Positions 24,546 to 35,625 are shown, counted from the stretch's first letter. The stretch is DNA of 64,000 bases from Pseudoalteromonas sp. MEBiC 03607 (GCF_004792295.1 NZ_SRRY01000001.1:1684501-1748500), one strand, 5' to 3'. Notes: generated by a model from the sequence alone, not told the origin. Made by a program: numbers and translations.

Positions 24546-25001
24546 GTGACAAAACTTGAGCAAGATTTAGTAACCATGCTCTCACCAGCCGTAGAAATGT
24601 TAGGCTTTGAGTTACATGGTCTTGAGTTTGTGCAAGCTGGTCGCCACTCTACATTACGTGTTTATATCGATCACGATGCAGGGATTACGGTTGACAATTG
24701 TGCCGACGTAAGTCGTCAAGTTAGCGCAATTTTGGATGTCGAAGATCCAATTACAAATGAATATGATTTGGAAGTGTCGTCTCCTGGTGTTGATCGTCCA
24801 TTATTCAAACAAGATCATTACGAGAAGGCGCAAGGAGAAGAAGTACGCGTGCGTACTAAGCTTCCACAAGATGGTCGTCGTAACTTTAAAGGCGACTTAG
24901 TATCAGTTAGCAGTGATATGATCACACTTTCGGCAGATGGCACTGAGCATATGATTATGCTTAGTAATATCGAACGTGCGAACATCATCGCAAAGTTTTA
25001 A
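24546..25001 (+). CDS. rimP: Ribosome maturation factor RimP
   Basis: 151 residues starting at GTG 24546 (VTKLEQDL), chosen because GGAGG lies six bases upstream at 24535-24539 and the length matches E. coli RimP; an earlier in-frame ATG would add seven unconserved residues. LRVYIDHDAGITVDNCADVSRQ and YDLEVSSPGVDRPLF are the signature blocks. RimP assists maturation of the 30S subunit. First protein gene of rimP-nusA-infB. Confidence 0.96.
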   Translation: MTKLEQDLVTMLSPAVEMLGFELHGLEFVQAGRHSTLRVYIDHDAGITVDNCADVSRQVSAILDVEDPITNEYDLEVSSPGVDRPLFKQDHYEKAQGEEVRVRTKLPQDGRRNFKGDLVSVSSDMITLSADGTEHMIMLSNIERANIIAKF

Positions 25002-25039
25002 TTCGAGTGCGAAGGAATAGGGCAAGCGAGGCATAACCC

Positions 25040-26539
25040 ATGGCAAAAGAAATATTATTGGTTGCTGAAGCCGTCTCCAATGAGAAAGCGGTTCCAAAAG
25101 AAAAGATTTTTGAAGCGTTAGAGTTCGCATTAGCGACTGCTACAAAGAAAAAACACGATGGCGAAATTGATGTTCGCGTAGCAATTGATCGTAAAACAGG
25201 TAATTACGATACATTCCGTCGTTGGAAAATTGCAGAAGTTCTTGAAGATGGTTCATTAGAACATCCTTACAGCGAAATCACATTAGAAGCAGCACAAGTT
25301 GAAGACCCGTCTTTACAACTTGGTGATTACGTTGAAGAGCAAATCGAATCAATTAAATTTGACCGTATTACAACGCAAATGGCGAAGCAAGTTATCGTAC
25401 AAAAAGTACGTGAAGCTGAGCGCGCACTTGTTGTTGAAGAATATAAAGATCAACAAGGTGAATTAGTAACAGGTGTTGTAAAAAAAGCAACACGTGACGC
25501 TATTATCCTTGACCTAGGTAACAATGCTGAAGCGGTTATTTACCGTGACGACATGCTACCGCGTGAAAACTTCCGTCCGGGTGACCGTATTCGTGGTTTA
25601 CTTTACGAAGTAAAACCAGAAGCACGTGGAGCACAATTGTTCGTAACACGTTCTAAGCCTGAGATGCTAATGGAGTTATTCCGCATTGAGGTGCCAGAGA
25701 TTGGCGAAGAAATGATTGAATTACGTGCCGCGGCGCGTGATCCTGGTTCTCGTGCAAAGATCGCTGTTAAATCAAACGACAAACGTATTGACCCTGTGGG
25801 TGCGTGTGTGGGTATGCGTGGTGCACGTGTACAAGCTGTTTCTACAGAGCTTGGCGGTGAGCGTGTTGATATCGTTCTTTACGATGACAACCCAGCTCAA
25901 TTCGTTATTAATGCGATGGCACCAGCAGAAGTTGCGTCAATCGTAATGGACGAAGACACGCATTCAATGGATATCGCTGTAGAAGCAGATAACCTAGCGC
26001 AAGCAATCGGTCGTAACGGTCAGAACGTACGTCTTGCTAGCCAATTAACTGGCTGGGAATTAAACGTAATGACAGTTGATGAAATGCGTGAAAAGAATGA
26101 AGCTGAGTCTGATAAACTAATCAACTTATTCACTGAGTACCTAGATATTGATGATGAGTTTGCAACATTACTTATCAACGAAGGTTTCTCAACACTTGAA
26201 GAAGTTGCTTACGTTCCAGCATCAGAATTCTTAGAAATCGACGGTTTAGATGAAGAAACAGTTGATATCTTACGTTCACGTGCAAAAGACGCGTTAACAA
26301 CAAAAGCGCTTAAGACAGAAGAAAGCCTTGAAGGTGCAGAGCCTGCAGAGGACTTACTTGCACTTGAAGGTCTTGAGCGTCACCTTGCATTTGTTATGGC
26401 AAGTAAAGGTGTAGTAACACTAGAAGATTTAGCAGAGCAAGGCATTGATGAGTTAGTGGATATCACTGAACTTTCAGAAGAAGAAGCTGGCAAGCTAATT
26501 ATGGCTGCGCGTAACATTTGTTGGTTCGCAGAAGAGTAA
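25040..26539 (+). CDS. nusA: Transcription termination/antitermination factor NusA
   Basis: 499 residues, full length. N-terminal RNA-polymerase-binding domain, S1 domain (~135-200), two KH domains ([10 protein letters not shown] and [16 protein letters not shown]), then two acidic C-terminal repeats as in gammaproteobacterial NusA. It modulates pausing, termination and antitermination. ATG 25040 follows the rimP stop by 38 bases; infB follows 25 bases after its stop, so the three are co-transcribed. Confidence 0.98.
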   Translation: MAKEILLVAEAVSNEKAVPKEKIFEALEFALATATKKKHDGEIDVRVAIDRKTGNYDTFRRWKIAEVLEDGSLEHPYSEITLEAAQVEDPSLQLGDYVEEQIESIKFDRITTQMAKQVIVQKVREAERALVVEEYKDQQGELVTGVVKKATRDAIILDLGNNAEAVIYRDDMLPRENFRPGDRIRGLLYEVKPEARGAQLFVTRSKPEMLMELFRIEVPEIGEEMIELRAAARDPGSRAKIAVKSNDKRIDPVGACVGMRGARVQAVSTELGGERVDIVLYDDNPAQFVINAMAPAEVASIVMDEDTHSMDIAVEADNLAQAIGRNGQNVRLASQLTGWELNVMTVDEMREKNEAESDKLINLFTEYLDIDDEFATLLINEGFSTLEEVAYVPASEFLEIDGLDEETVDILRSRAKDALTTKALKTEESLEGAEPAEDLLALEGLERHLAFVMASKGVVTLEDLAEQGIDELVDITELSEEEAGKLIMAARNICWFAEE

Positions 26540-26564
26540 TTTATTAACGGAGGTATTACACACT

Positions 26565-29222
26565 ATGGCAGAAGTAAATGTTGAAAAACTAGCCGGAGAT
26601 ATTGGTACAACTGTTGATAAACTACTACAGCAGCTTGAGCAAGCCGGTATTTCTAAAAAAGCAGGTGATATGGTAACTGAGTCTGAAAAGTCGACGTTAC
26701 TTGACCACTTGAGCAAGCAGCATGGCGGTACGGGTTCTGAAGGCCCAGCCCGCATGACTTTGCAACGTAAAAGCAAAAGCACGCTTAGCGTGACTGGCTC
26801 AACAGGTAAAGCAAAGTCTGTCCAAGTTGAAGTACGTAAAACTCGTACTTATGTTAAGAAAAGCGCCATTGAGCAACAGCAAGAAGAAGAGCGTTTAGCT
26901 GCAGAAGAAGCTGCCCGTAAGGCAGCAGAGCTTAAAGCCCAGCAAGAAGCTGAGGAGCTTAAAGCGAAACAAGAGGCAGAACGTAAAGCGAAAGAAGAAG
27001 CTGACCGTAAAGCCAAAGAAGAGGCTAAACGCAAAGCTGAAGCTGAGCGTAAAGCGAAACAGAAGCAGATGACCCCAGAGCAAAGTGCTAAGTCTGAAAA
27101 AGATCGCGCCGAAGCTGAGCGTCTGCAAAAAGAAGCAGAAGAGGCCGCATTGAGAAAAGCTGAAGAAGAAGCGAAACGTCAAGCAGAAGAGGCAAGAAAG
27201 CTAGCTGAAGAAAATGAAGCTCGCTGGAAAAAGGAAGAAGAAGAGCGTAAGCAGCGTGAAGAAAACGCTGATCACCACCTTACAACTTCAACTTACGCAC
27301 GTGAAGCAGAAGATGAGTCTGATGCACGTGAAGAGCAAAGCGCTCGTCGTAAGAAAAAGAAAAAAGGACCTCAAAAAGAGAAAATGCCTGTTGGTCCTAA
27401 AGGCAAAAAAGGCAAGCTTAAAGCACCAACGTCTTTACAACATGGTTTCCAAAAACCAACGGCTGACGTGAAAAACGAAGTTCGTATCAGTGAAACAATC
27501 ACTGTTGCAGAGCTTGCATCACGTATGGCGGTTAAAGGTGCTGAAGTTGTTAAAACAATGATGAAGATGGGTGACATGGTTACCATCAACCAAGTGATCG
27601 ACCAAGAAACAGCACAACTAGTTGCTGAAGAAATGGGCCACAAGGTTATCATCGTTAAAGAAAACGAATTAGAAGAGAAAGTACTAAGCGACCGTAGCGA
27701 AGAAGGTAAAGCCATTCCTCGTGCACCGGTTGTGACAGTAATGGGTCACGTTGACCACGGTAAAACGTCAACACTTGATTACATTCGTTCAGCAAAAGTT
27801 GCTTCTGGCGAAGCCGGTGGTATTACTCAGCACATTGGTGCATACCACGTTGAAACAAATGGTCACATGATCACATTCTTAGATACTCCGGGCCACGCCG
27901 CGTTTACATCAATGCGTGCTCGTGGTGCGAAAGCAACAGATATCGTTATTCTAGTTGTTGCTGCGGATGATGGTGTAATGCCACAAACTAAAGAAGCGGT
28001 TCAGCACGCCCGTGCTGCAGGCGTTCCTTTAATCATCGCAGTTAACAAGATGGATAAAGAAGGTATCGACCCAGATCGCGTTAAGAACGAGTTAGCTCAG
28101 TTAGACGTTATCCCTGAAGAGTGGGGCGGTGATACGCAATTTGTACACATCTCTGCAAAAACTGGTTTAGGTATCGATGACTTACTTGAAGCTGTATTAA
28201 TGCAAGCTGAGATCTTAGAACTTACTGCACCAGCAGAAGGCATGGCGGCAGGTGTTGTAATTGAGTCACGTCTTGATAAAGGCCGTGGTCCAGTTGCGTC
28301 AATCCTAGTTCAGTCTGGTACGCTTAACCAAGGTGATATCGTACTTTGTGGTCTTGAATATGGCCGTGTACGTGCGATGAAAGATGAGAACGGTAAAGAC
28401 ATCAAGTCTGCAGGTCCATCTATCCCAGTTGAGATTTTAGGTCTATCTGGTATCCCTGCTGCGGGTGATGAAGCTACTGTTGTTAAAGATGAGCGTAAAG
28501 CGCGTGAAGTAGCACTTTATCGTCAAGGTAAATTCCGTGAAGTGAAGCTTGCTCGTCAACAAAAAGCGAAGCTTGAAAACATGTTTACTAACATGACGGA
28601 AGGCGATGTTTCAGAAGTTAACATCGTACTTAAAGCTGACGTACAAGGTTCGATTGAAGCGATTGCTGATTCACTAACTAAGCTTTCTACTGATGAAGTT
28701 AAAGTGAAGATTGTTGGTTCAGGTGTAGGTGGTATCACTGAAACTGATGCAACGCTTGCTGCGGCATCTAACGCAATCGTTGTTGGCTTTAACGTACGTG
28801 CTGATGCTTCAGCTCGTAAAGTGATTGAGTCAGAAAACCTAGACTTACGTTACTACAGCGTAATCTACAGCCTGATTGAAGAAGTTAAACAAGCGATGTC
28901 AGGTATGCTTGCTCCAGAATTTAAGCAAGAGATCATTGGTCTTGCTGAAGTTCGTGACGTGTTCAAGTCACCTAAGATTGGTGCAATCGCAGGTTGTATG
29001 GTTACTGAAGGTATCGTTAAGCGTAGCGCGCCTATCCGTGTACTTCGTGATAACGTGGTTATCTATGAAGGTGAACTTGAGTCACTACGTCGCTTTAAAG
29101 ATGACGTACAAGAAGTACGTAACGGTATGGAATGTGGTATCGGCGTTAAGAACTACAACGATGTTAAAGTTGGCGACCAAATCGAGGTATTCGAGACGGT
29201 TGAAGTACAACGTTCACTTTAA
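26565..29222 (+). CDS. infB: Translation initiation factor IF-2
   Basis: 885 residues. An N-terminal IF2_N module (1-50) is followed by a long Lys/Glu/Ala-rich linker (~90-270), a second IF2_N motif near [22 protein letters not shown], then the GTPase domain with [16 protein letters not shown] and NKMDKE, and the C-terminal domains II, III and IV. It places initiator tRNA on the 30S subunit. The repetitive linker also opens spurious antisense frames. ATG with GGAGG upstream. In-frame internal starts for shorter IF2 forms, known in E. coli, are possible but not marked. Confidence 0.98.
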   Translation: MAEVNVEKLAGDIGTTVDKLLQQLEQAGISKKAGDMVTESEKSTLLDHLSKQHGGTGSEGPARMTLQRKSKSTLSVTGSTGKAKSVQVEVRKTRTYVKKSAIEQQQEEERLAAEEAARKAAELKAQQEAEELKAKQEAERKAKEEADRKAKEEAKRKAEAERKAKQKQMTPEQSAKSEKDRAEAERLQKEAEEAALRKAEEEAKRQAEEARKLAEENEARWKKEEEERKQREENADHHLTTSTYAREAEDESDAREEQSARRKKKKKGPQKEKMPVGPKGKKGKLKAPTSLQHGFQKPTADVKNEVRISETITVAELASRMAVKGAEVVKTMMKMGDMVTINQVIDQETAQLVAEEMGHKVIIVKENELEEKVLSDRSEEGKAIPRAPVVTVMGHVDHGKTSTLDYIRSAKVASGEAGGITQHIGAYHVETNGHMITFLDTPGHAAFTSMRARGAKATDIVILVVAADDGVMPQTKEAVQHARAAGVPLIIAVNKMDKEGIDPDRVKNELAQLDVIPEEWGGDTQFVHISAKTGLGIDDLLEAVLMQAEILELTAPAEGMAAGVVIESRLDKGRGPVASILVQSGTLNQGDIVLCGLEYGRVRAMKDENGKDIKSAGPSIPVEILGLSGIPAAGDEATVVKDERKAREVALYRQGKFREVKLARQQKAKLENMFTNMTEGDVSEVNIVLKADVQGSIEAIADSLTKLSTDEVKVKIVGSGVGGITETDATLAAASNAIVVGFNVRADASARKVIESENLDLRYYSVIYSLIEEVKQAMSGMLAPEFKQEIIGLAEVRDVFKSPKIGAIAGCMVTEGIVKRSAPIRVLRDNVVIYEGELESLRRFKDDVQEVRNGMECGIGVKNYNDVKVGDQIEVFETVEVQRSL

Positions 29223-29243
29223 TTTCGTTTAAGTCACTATTTT

Positions 29244-29266
29244 AAATGGGGGCCTAGCCCCCATTT
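29244..29266 (+). terminator. Hairpin between infB and rbfA
   Basis: AAATGGGGG and CCCCCATTT pair around CCTAG. The following tail is TGTG rather than a T-run, so it may be a weak terminator or an mRNA processing/stability element. Confidence 0.5.
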
Positions 29267-29332
29267 GTGTATTCGTAATTAAATTAACTTATTGTTTAAC
29301 ATCAATAAGTTATTATTTTAGAGTGAAATGAA

Positions 29333-29737
29333 ATGAGAGAATTTTCTCGCACTGATCGTGTTGCTCAGCAAATTCAAAAAGAGATTGCTGTTATTCTTCA
29401 ACGCGAAATCAAAGATCCACGCTTAGGCATGGTGACAGTGTCTGCGGTTGAGGTATCTCGCGACTTATCTTATGCAAAAGTATTTATCACAGTGTTTAAT
29501 ACTGATGATGAAGATAAAGCCAAGCAAAGCGCTAAAATCTTAAATGAAGCAACGGGTTATATTCGTTCTTTATTAGGTAAACGCATTCGTGCGCGCATCA
29601 TGCCTGAGTTACGATTTGTAATCGACAACTCGCTAATGGAAGGTATGCGTATTTCAAACTTGGTTGACTCAGTTATTCGTGAAGATAATGCCAAGCATGT
29701 AAACGAAGATGATAGCGAAGAAGGCACTAAAGACTAA
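29333..29737 (+). CDS. rbfA: Ribosome-binding factor A
   Basis: 134 residues. [31 protein letters not shown] and the later [10 protein letters not shown] segment are standard RbfA, a KH-type fold that binds the 30S subunit and helps 16S rRNA 5' end maturation, also a cold-shock factor in relatives. Its stop codon overlaps the truB start by one base (TAATG), giving translational coupling. Confidence 0.97.
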   Translation: MREFSRTDRVAQQIQKEIAVILQREIKDPRLGMVTVSAVEVSRDLSYAKVFITVFNTDDEDKAKQSAKILNEATGYIRSLLGKRIRARIMPELRFVIDNSLMEGMRISNLVDSVIREDNAKHVNEDDSEEGTKD

Positions 29738-30681
29738 TGGCTAGACGCAGTAAAGGTCGTGCTATTGACGGCATTTTATTACTTAATAAGCCGCAAGGTA
29801 TTTCATCAAACAAAGCATTGCAGCAGGCAAAGGGTATTTACTTTGCACAAAAAGCAGGCCATACAGGTGCGCTTGATCCGCTCGCGACGGGTATGCTGCC
29901 AATTTGTTTTGGTGAAGCGACTAAGTTTACCCAGTTTTTGCTTGATACAGACAAAACTTATGTTGTACGCGCAAAACTTGGCGAGCGAACTACCACCTCT
30001 GATTCAGATGGTGAAATCGTTGAGACGCGTGAAGTATCAGTTACGCGTGAGCAATTAGCTGAGCAAATTGCCAGTTTTATAGGTGAGTCGGATCAATATC
30101 CTTCAATGTATTCAGCGCTTAAATACCAAGGTCAGCCTTTGTATAAATATGCGCGAGAGGGCATTGAAGTGCCGCGCAAGTGTCGAAAAATTAATGTATT
30201 TAGTTTAACGCTTGATGAGTTTGACGAAGCGAACAACGAAGTACAAATGACGGCGCATGTGTCTAAAGGTACCTATATTCGTACAATTGTTGACGACTTA
30301 GGTGAAAAACTAGGCTGTGGTGCACATGTTATCATGTTACATCGCAGTGCTGTGGGCCATTATCCTAGTGAGAAAATGGTCACTCTTGAGCAACTTGAAG
30401 AAAAGCTACAGCAAGCAAAAGCAGATGATGTTGCGCCTTCAAGCTACCTAGATGAGCTACTTTTGCCAATGGATACCGCACTGGTTGATTTACCTGTGAT
30501 TGAAATTACACAAGAGCAGGGCGTGGCGTTTAGCCATGGTCAAACGGTGGTAATTGGTAAACCTGTGCCTGATGGCGTGGTAAAAGTTATGGCTGATGGC
30601 GTGTTTATCGGCACTGGTGAGCGTCATAAAGATGGGCACCTAAAATCAAAGCGCGGTTTATCAAATCAATTGCCTGAGTAA
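29737..30681 (+). CDS. truB: tRNA pseudouridine-55 synthase
   Basis: 314 residues. [15 protein letters not shown] contains the catalytic Asp, and [22 protein letters not shown] and the C-terminal PUA-like region (AFSHGQTV) complete the family pattern. It makes pseudouridine 55 in the T-loop of tRNAs. The start overlaps the rbfA stop by one base. rpsO follows after a 108-base spacer with its own promoter. Confidence 0.97.
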   Translation: MARRSKGRAIDGILLLNKPQGISSNKALQQAKGIYFAQKAGHTGALDPLATGMLPICFGEATKFTQFLLDTDKTYVVRAKLGERTTTSDSDGEIVETREVSVTREQLAEQIASFIGESDQYPSMYSALKYQGQPLYKYAREGIEVPRKCRKINVFSLTLDEFDEANNEVQMTAHVSKGTYIRTIVDDLGEKLGCGAHVIMLHRSAVGHYPSEKMVTLEQLEEKLQQAKADDVAPSSYLDELLLPMDTALVDLPVIEITQEQGVAFSHGQTVVIGKPVPDGVVKVMADGVFIGTGERHKDGHLKSKRGLSNQLPE

Positions 30682-30689
30682 AGATTACC

Positions 30690-30717
30690 TTGTAGTTATT
30701 ACTAAAGCTGGTAGAAT
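30690..30717 (+). promoter_or_regulatory. Promoter of rpsO
   Basis: -35 TTGTAG (30690-30695), 16-base spacer, -10 TAGAAT (30712-30717), followed by a GC-rich ACGCCCGC discriminator. Lies just after truB. Confidence 0.55.
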
Positions 30718-30732
30718 ACGCCCGCTCAATCG

Positions 30733-30760
30733 TTTTGGCTGAATTAGTGATCGGCTAAAA
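30733..30760 (+). promoter_or_regulatory. Leader hairpin before rpsO (possible S15 autoregulatory site)
   Basis: TTTTGGCTGA can pair with TCGGCTAAAA around ATTAGTGA, using two G-U pairs, one of them adjacent to a G-C pair. S15 recognises a G-U/G-C motif in 16S rRNA and in its own E. coli leader. Placement 29 bases before the start fits translational autocontrol; function is inferred. Confidence 0.4.
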
Positions 30761-30789
30761 CACAATTTAAATTAATTTTTGGAGTTACT

Positions 30790-31059
30790 ATGTCACTAAG
30801 CAATCAAGAAAAAGTTGAAATCATCGCTAAATTTGCACGCGCTGAAGGCGACACTGGTTCACCTGAAGTACAAGTTGCACTTCTAACTTTCGATATCAAC
30901 AAGCTTCAAGGTCACTTTGCTGATCACAAGCACGACTTCCACTCACGTCGTGGTCTTTTACGCAAAGTAAGCCAACGCCGTAAACTGCTTGATTACCTTA
31001 AAGGTAAAGACATTGCACGTTACACTGCGTTAATCCAAGAGCTTGGCCTACGTCGCTAA
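30790..31059 (+). CDS. rpsO: Ribosomal protein S15
   Basis: 89 residues, the universal S15 length. [49 protein letters not shown] and the C-terminal ELGLRR are diagnostic. S15 binds the central domain of 16S rRNA early in 30S assembly. ATG with GGAG at 30781. A strong terminator separates it from pnp, as in E. coli, where some transcripts read through. Confidence 0.99.
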   Translation: MSLSNQEKVEIIAKFARAEGDTGSPEVQVALLTFDINKLQGHFADHKHDFHSRRGLLRKVSQRRKLLDYLKGKDIARYTALIQELGLRR

Positions 31060-31074
31060 GAACTAGATTACGAG

Positions 31075-31101
31075 AAAAGGGGCTATATAGCCCCTTTTTT
31101 T
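31075..31101 (+). terminator. Terminator after rpsO
   Basis: AAAAGGGGC and GCCCCTTTT pair around TATATA and end in a T-run. Confidence 0.9.
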
Positions 31102-31172
31102 GTGCGCTTATGAAAGGTATACTAGCGCACATCTTAGTAGGCAAATCTGCTAAGTGATTGAAAAAACATCAT

Positions 31173-31230
31173 TGCCAATTGTAGTACTTAATTAATTTTT
31201 CTTAAGTTTAATTAAGTACTGTAATTGGTA
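31173..31230 (+). promoter_or_regulatory. Long double-stranded hairpin in the pnp leader
   Basis: The arm 31173-31195 pairs with 31208-31230 over about 23 bp, including three G-U pairs, around a 12-base loop. Core arms are AGTACTTAATTA and TAATTAAGTACT. There is no T-run. In E. coli the pnp leader holds an RNase III-cleaved stem through which PNPase represses itself; this stem is long enough for RNase III and sits 72 bases before the pnp start. Function inferred. Confidence 0.6.
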
Positions 31231-31302
31231 CTTTGATGGACTATTTTTTACCAATTCGGAGCACTGCTCTGAGTTGCTTTTACATTTAAAGGACATTTTT
31301 AA

Positions 31303-33432
31303 GTGCAAGCAATTATTAAAGAATTTCAACTAGGTCAACACACTGTGACTCTAGAAACAGGTGCTATCGCTCGTCAAGCTGACGGCGCAGTACTAGCAAG
31401 CATTGGCGACACTTCAGTATTAGTTACTGTTGTTGGTAAGCGTGATGCACAACCAGGTCAAGACTTCTTCCCACTAACAGTTAACTACCAAGAGCGTATG
31501 TACGCTGCGGGTCGTATCCCTGGTGGTTTCCTTAAGCGTGAAGGTCGTCCAAACGATGGCGAAACACTTATCGCTCGTCTAATCGACCGTCCAATCCGTC
31601 CACTTTTCCCAGACGGTTTCGTAAACGAAGTACAAGTAATCGCGACAGTTGTTTCTGTTAACCCAGAAATCCAACCTGACATGGTTGCTATGATTGGTAC
31701 TTCAGCAGCACTTGCTATCTCTGGTATTCCATTCAATGGCCCTATCGGTGCATCACGTGTTGGTTTCATCAACGGTGAATACGTACTTAACCCAACACTA
31801 GCTGAGCTTGAAGAAAGCCAATTAGACCTAGTTGTTGCAGGTACTGATAACGCAGTACTTATGGTTGAATCAGAAGCTGAAACACTATCTGAAGACGTCA
31901 TGTTAGGTGCGGTTGTTTATGGTCATGAGCAATCTCAAGCTATCATCAACGCAATCAACGAGTTCAAAGCAGAAGCTGGTAAACCAGCTTGGGATTGGAC
32001 TGCACCAGAGAAAAACGTAACTCTTGCTGAGAAAATCTCTGCAATCGCTGCTGAAAAAGTAGGTGAAGCTTACCGCATCACTGACAAAGTAGCGCGTAAA
32101 GAAGCACTTGGTGTTGCAAAAGAAGAAGTTGTTGCTAAATTAACAGCGGAACTTGCTGAAGGCGAAGAGCTAGATACACAAGAAGTTGGCAAACTATTCG
32201 GTTCGTTAGAAAAAGAAATCGTTCGTGGCCGTATCATCGCTGGTGAAAAGCGTATCGATGGTCGTGAACCAGACATGGTTCGTGCACTAGACGTAATGAC
32301 CGGTGTTTTACCACGTACTCACGGTTCTGCAATCTTCACTCGTGGTGAGACGCAAGCACTTGTGACTGCAACACTTGGTACTGAGCGTGATTCACAGTTA
32401 ATCGACGACTTAACTGGTACTAACAAGCATCACTTCATGCTTCACTATAACTTCCCTCCGTTCTGCGTAGGTGAAACAGGTTTTGTAGGTTCTCCTAAGC
32501 GTCGTGAAATCGGTCACGGTAACCTAGCTAAGCGTGGTATTGCTGCGGTATTACCAACATTAGCTGACTTCCCATATTCAATCCGTGTTGTTTCAGAAAT
32601 CACTGAATCAAACGGTTCATCGTCTATGGCATCAGTATGTGGTACATCACTAGCACTTATGAACGCTGGTGTACCAATCAAAGCATCTGTTGCTGGTATT
32701 GCGATGGGTCTAGTTAAAGAAGGCGACGATTTCGTTGTTCTTTCTGACATCTTAGGTGATGAAGATCACTTAGGTGATATGGACTTTAAAGTAGCGGGTA
32801 CTTCAAACGGTATCACAGCACTACAAATGGATATCAAGATCGAAGGTATCACTAAAGAAATCATGCAAATCGCGCTTAAACAAGCGAAAGCTGCACGTTT
32901 ACACATCTTAGGTGTTATGGACGAAGCGATTTCTGCTCCTTCTGAAGAGTTATCTCAGTTCGCACCACGCATCTACACAATGCAAATCCCTGCTAAGAAA
33001 ATCGCTGAAGTTATCGGTAAAGGTGGCGCAACTATCCGTCAACTTACTGAAGAAACTGGCACAACGATTGAAATCGAAGATGACGGTACAATCAAGATCG
33101 CTGCAACTGATGGCATGAGTGCAAACGAAGCTATTAAGCGTATTGAGCAATTAACTGCTGAACTAGAAGTAGGTGCAATCTACACTGGTAAAGTTGTACG
33201 TATCGTTGATTTTGGTGCGTTCGTTAATATCCTTCCGGGTAAAGACGGTCTAGTGCACATTTCACAAATCAGCACTGAGCGTGTTAACAACGTAACTGAC
33301 CACCTAAGCGAAGGCCAAGAAGTTAAAGTTAAAGTTCTTGAAGTAGATCGCCAAGGTCGTGTACGTTTAAGCATCAAAGAAGCAATGGAACCAGCTGCTG
33401 AAGAAAAAGCTGAAGAGCCAAAAGACGCTTAA
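31303..33432 (+). CDS. pnp: Polynucleotide phosphorylase
   Basis: 709 residues. Two RNase PH domains (the second with [18 protein letters not shown] and the catalytic region [20 protein letters not shown]), a KH domain ([16 protein letters not shown], ~566-581) and an S1 domain ([28 protein letters not shown]). It degrades RNA 3'-5' phosphorolytically and joins the degradosome in relatives. Start is GTG 31303 with AAAGGA ten bases upstream. nlpI follows after a terminator, as in E. coli. Confidence 0.98.
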   Translation: MQAIIKEFQLGQHTVTLETGAIARQADGAVLASIGDTSVLVTVVGKRDAQPGQDFFPLTVNYQERMYAAGRIPGGFLKREGRPNDGETLIARLIDRPIRPLFPDGFVNEVQVIATVVSVNPEIQPDMVAMIGTSAALAISGIPFNGPIGASRVGFINGEYVLNPTLAELEESQLDLVVAGTDNAVLMVESEAETLSEDVMLGAVVYGHEQSQAIINAINEFKAEAGKPAWDWTAPEKNVTLAEKISAIAAEKVGEAYRITDKVARKEALGVAKEEVVAKLTAELAEGEELDTQEVGKLFGSLEKEIVRGRIIAGEKRIDGREPDMVRALDVMTGVLPRTHGSAIFTRGETQALVTATLGTERDSQLIDDLTGTNKHHFMLHYNFPPFCVGETGFVGSPKRREIGHGNLAKRGIAAVLPTLADFPYSIRVVSEITESNGSSSMASVCGTSLALMNAGVPIKASVAGIAMGLVKEGDDFVVLSDILGDEDHLGDMDFKVAGTSNGITALQMDIKIEGITKEIMQIALKQAKAARLHILGVMDEAISAPSEELSQFAPRIYTMQIPAKKIAEVIGKGGATIRQLTEETGTTIEIEDDGTIKIAATDGMSANEAIKRIEQLTAELEVGAIYTGKVVRIVDFGAFVNILPGKDGLVHISQISTERVNNVTDHLSEGQEVKVKVLEVDRQGRVRLSIKEAMEPAAEEKAEEPKDA

Positions 33433-33468
33433 TGATGATTGAGTAGCCAGTTATTTGCTGGTTATAAG

Positions 33469-33496
33469 AAAAAGGGGCTGTTTAGCCCCTTTTTTT
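33469..33496 (+). terminator. Terminator after pnp
   Basis: AAAAAGGGGCT and AGCCCCTTTTT pair around GTTT, with a T-run. Confidence 0.9.
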
Positions 33497-33560
33497 ATGC
33501 TTTAATGAAACCTATTAGCTTCGATTTTGTCTACAGAAAATTCAGGTATTAAGGAATTTA

Positions 33561-34439
33561 ATGATTTTTAAACACTTAGCATTGACCGCAGTGGCTATTT
33601 TTTCTTTAAGTGCGTGTCAAACAACCTCACAACCTGAGTCAGTTCCGATTGTTAATGTTCCATTTACTGCGCCGCTACTGCCTGATTTCCGCAATGAAAT
33701 TACGATTGCGCGCTACTCTGAACTTTTAAATCGTGCAGATTTGAGTGCAGAACAACAAGCCAAACTTTATTATGACCGCGGTGTATTATTTGACAGCTTA
33801 GGCATGTCGACACTGGCACGTATCGATTTTAACCGTGCGATTAAGCTTAAACCTGATTTAGCTGAGGTGTATAACTTTTTAGGTATTCACCACACACTCA
33901 TGCAACAGTATGAACAAGCTTATGAGTTTTTTGATTCAGCACTAGAGTTAAATGAGCAGCATGAATATGCTTATTTAAACAGAGGGATTGCGCTCTACTA
34001 TGCTGATCGCCCGTTACTTGCTCAAGATGATTTGCAACAATTTTTAAATCGCTCACCAAGCGACCCATACCGTGTACTTTGGCTTTACTTAGCTCAATCA
34101 GAAGCTGATAAAGCACAGGCCTTAATTGACTTAAAAGCAAATGCACAAGGTGTTGACGAGTCTCAATGGGGTTACCAGTTACTTGCACTGTATCTAGGCG
34201 ATGTCAGTGAGTTTGAATTCTTGTCTGGTATCATCGAAGGGGTTACCTCTGAACAAGAGTATGCACACCGCTTATGTGAAGCCTATTTTTACCTCGCTAA
34301 GATGCATCAAGCGGCAGGTGATAATTACTTGGCTGCTGATTACTTTAGACTTGCCCTTGCCACCAATGTGCATGAGTTTGTTGAATATAAATACGCTCGC
34401 TTAGAACTTGAGTTAATGGCTGGTGAAGACGCGAGCTAG
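33561..34439 (+). CDS. nlpI: Lipoprotein NlpI (TPR adaptor)
   Basis: 292 residues, the size of E. coli NlpI. A lipoprotein signal ends in LSACQ, so Cys20 should be lipidated. Tetratricopeptide repeats follow (LYYDRGVLFDSLGM, AEVYNFLGIHHTLMQQYEQAYEFFDSAL, YAYLNRGIALYYADR). NlpI dimers recruit the periplasmic protease Prc to murein hydrolases such as MepS and so control cell-wall growth. The pnp-nlpI neighbourhood is conserved. Its 3' end overlaps the next gene by 17 bases, so a metalloprotease-like lipoprotein is translated with it. Confidence 0.93.
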   Translation: MIFKHLALTAVAIFSLSACQTTSQPESVPIVNVPFTAPLLPDFRNEITIARYSELLNRADLSAEQQAKLYYDRGVLFDSLGMSTLARIDFNRAIKLKPDLAEVYNFLGIHHTLMQQYEQAYEFFDSALELNEQHEYAYLNRGIALYYADRPLLAQDDLQQFLNRSPSDPYRVLWLYLAQSEADKAQALIDLKANAQGVDESQWGYQLLALYLGDVSEFEFLSGIIEGVTSEQEYAHRLCEAYFYLAKMHQAAGDNYLAADYFRLALATNVHEFVEYKYARLELELMAGEDAS

Positions 34440-35625
34440 TGTTTATTTGCTGGTTATTACTTTACTGAGCTTGGGTTGTGTTTCAAGCTCAGTATCATTG
34501 TTTTCTCCGAGTTACGTTTTTTACGCTCAGAAGAGACCTTCCCAAGCCGTTGCTATTTATCACCTAGCGCCTAATGCCCTCAACACGCAATTGGACACAC
34601 TTTCAACCCTGCAATTACGAAGGCTCGCTGAACTTAAAAATATTAATGCAACCTATCAACTTGCCATGCGATTTTTACAAAAGGGTGATTACTCTGCTGC
34701 GCAATTATGGTGGCAAACTCGGTTTGATAGCTTCAATCCTTTACAGCAACAACGCTTAGCTGATTATCTGGCAGCGGATCAACAATGGCAGGCTATTTCT
34801 ATGCTTTGGCGTAGCGGTCAATTACCAAATGGCAATGCCAAACAATCTTGGTATTTACGACAAGGCATGGCAACAGCAAATATAAGTCCTCAATATGCTG
34901 AACAACATCAATTTGTGTTATCGCTAAATGAATTGAAAGCACAGCCACAGTGCCATTTTAATGTGCTGATGATGACTGATCACGCTGATGGAATTGCTAC
35001 GCTGAAGTTGTTTAAGCAACGTTACGAGTCAAAGCCAGAACCTTCGCTCAACAGTTTTTGTTTTAGCGAAGTTGTTTATGTAGCAGACCAGTTTCAATGT
35101 AACAGCAGTGATAATGTGCTGGAGTGTGATTGGTATCAGGCAGAAGATTACACGTGGCCCGCTGGATTTGATTTTATTGTTATGATGTCTGAACAGGGCA
35201 GTGCTAACGTGCGTGGCGGAATAATGCATATTAATTCAACACAGCCTTATGCTGTGTTTTTACATGAGTTGATGCATTTTAATGGCTTTGAAGATGAATA
35301 CACATTGCCAACTCAAAAGCAGCAGTGGCTATGTCAGCAGCAGGGTCATGTTGCACCAAATTTATTTATAGCGCGTCAGCTTAAACCTCCAATAGGCTGG
35401 CAAAAGAGTATCGCTTGTAATAATAATTTGGCCTATAAGCCAAGCCCTGATTGGTCAATTATGCAGTATCAGTTAATGGGGCTGTCTGAACAGTATCGAC
35501 AACTTTGGCAAAAGCAAATTAACCAGCCCTTAACAAAGCCTGTTCGATTTTTAGATTACTTTGCTTTTTTGGGCTTAAAACCTTCAATTACAATGGCTTC
35601 AACTAAACATAGTTTTTCTGACTAA
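34423..35625 (+). CDS. Putative lipoprotein zinc metalloprotease coupled to nlpI
   Basis: 400 residues; not recognised as a named family. The N terminus is an export signal ending in LSLGC, so Cys19 may be lipidated, although Ser at -3 is not ideal. Residues ~60-150 are helical and repeat-like (YQLAMRFLQKGDYSAAQLWW resembles a SEL1/TPR helix pair). HELMHFNGFEDEY at 281-293 is a zincin motif: two metal His (281, 285), catalytic Glu282, and a downstream Asp/Glu as possible third ligand. Several Cys after residue 175 may form disulfides. GTG start at 34423 lies within the nlpI 3' end (17-base overlap). It may act on cell-envelope proteins or be an NlpI partner (inference). Confidence 0.65.
   Translation: MKTRASVYLLVITLLSLGCVSSSVSLFSPSYVFYAQKRPSQAVAIYHLAPNALNTQLDTLSTLQLRRLAELKNINATYQLAMRFLQKGDYSAAQLWWQTRFDSFNPLQQQRLADYLAADQQWQAISMLWRSGQLPNGNAKQSWYLRQGMATANISPQYAEQHQFVLSLNELKAQPQCHFNVLMMTDHADGIATLKLFKQRYESKPEPSLNSFCFSEVVYVADQFQCNSSDNVLECDWYQAEDYTWPAGFDFIVMMSEQGSANVRGGIMHINSTQPYAVFLHELMHFNGFEDEYTLPTQKQQWLCQQQGHVAPNLFIARQLKPPIGWQKSIACNNNLAYKPSPDWSIMQYQLMGLSEQYRQLWQKQINQPLTKPVRFLDYFAFLGLKPSITMASTKHSFSD

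Noticed and set aside
26849..27182. Minus-strand frames of 61 and 95 codons
   Set aside because: Shadows of the Lys/Glu/Ala-rich repetitive linker of IF-2; low-complexity composition.
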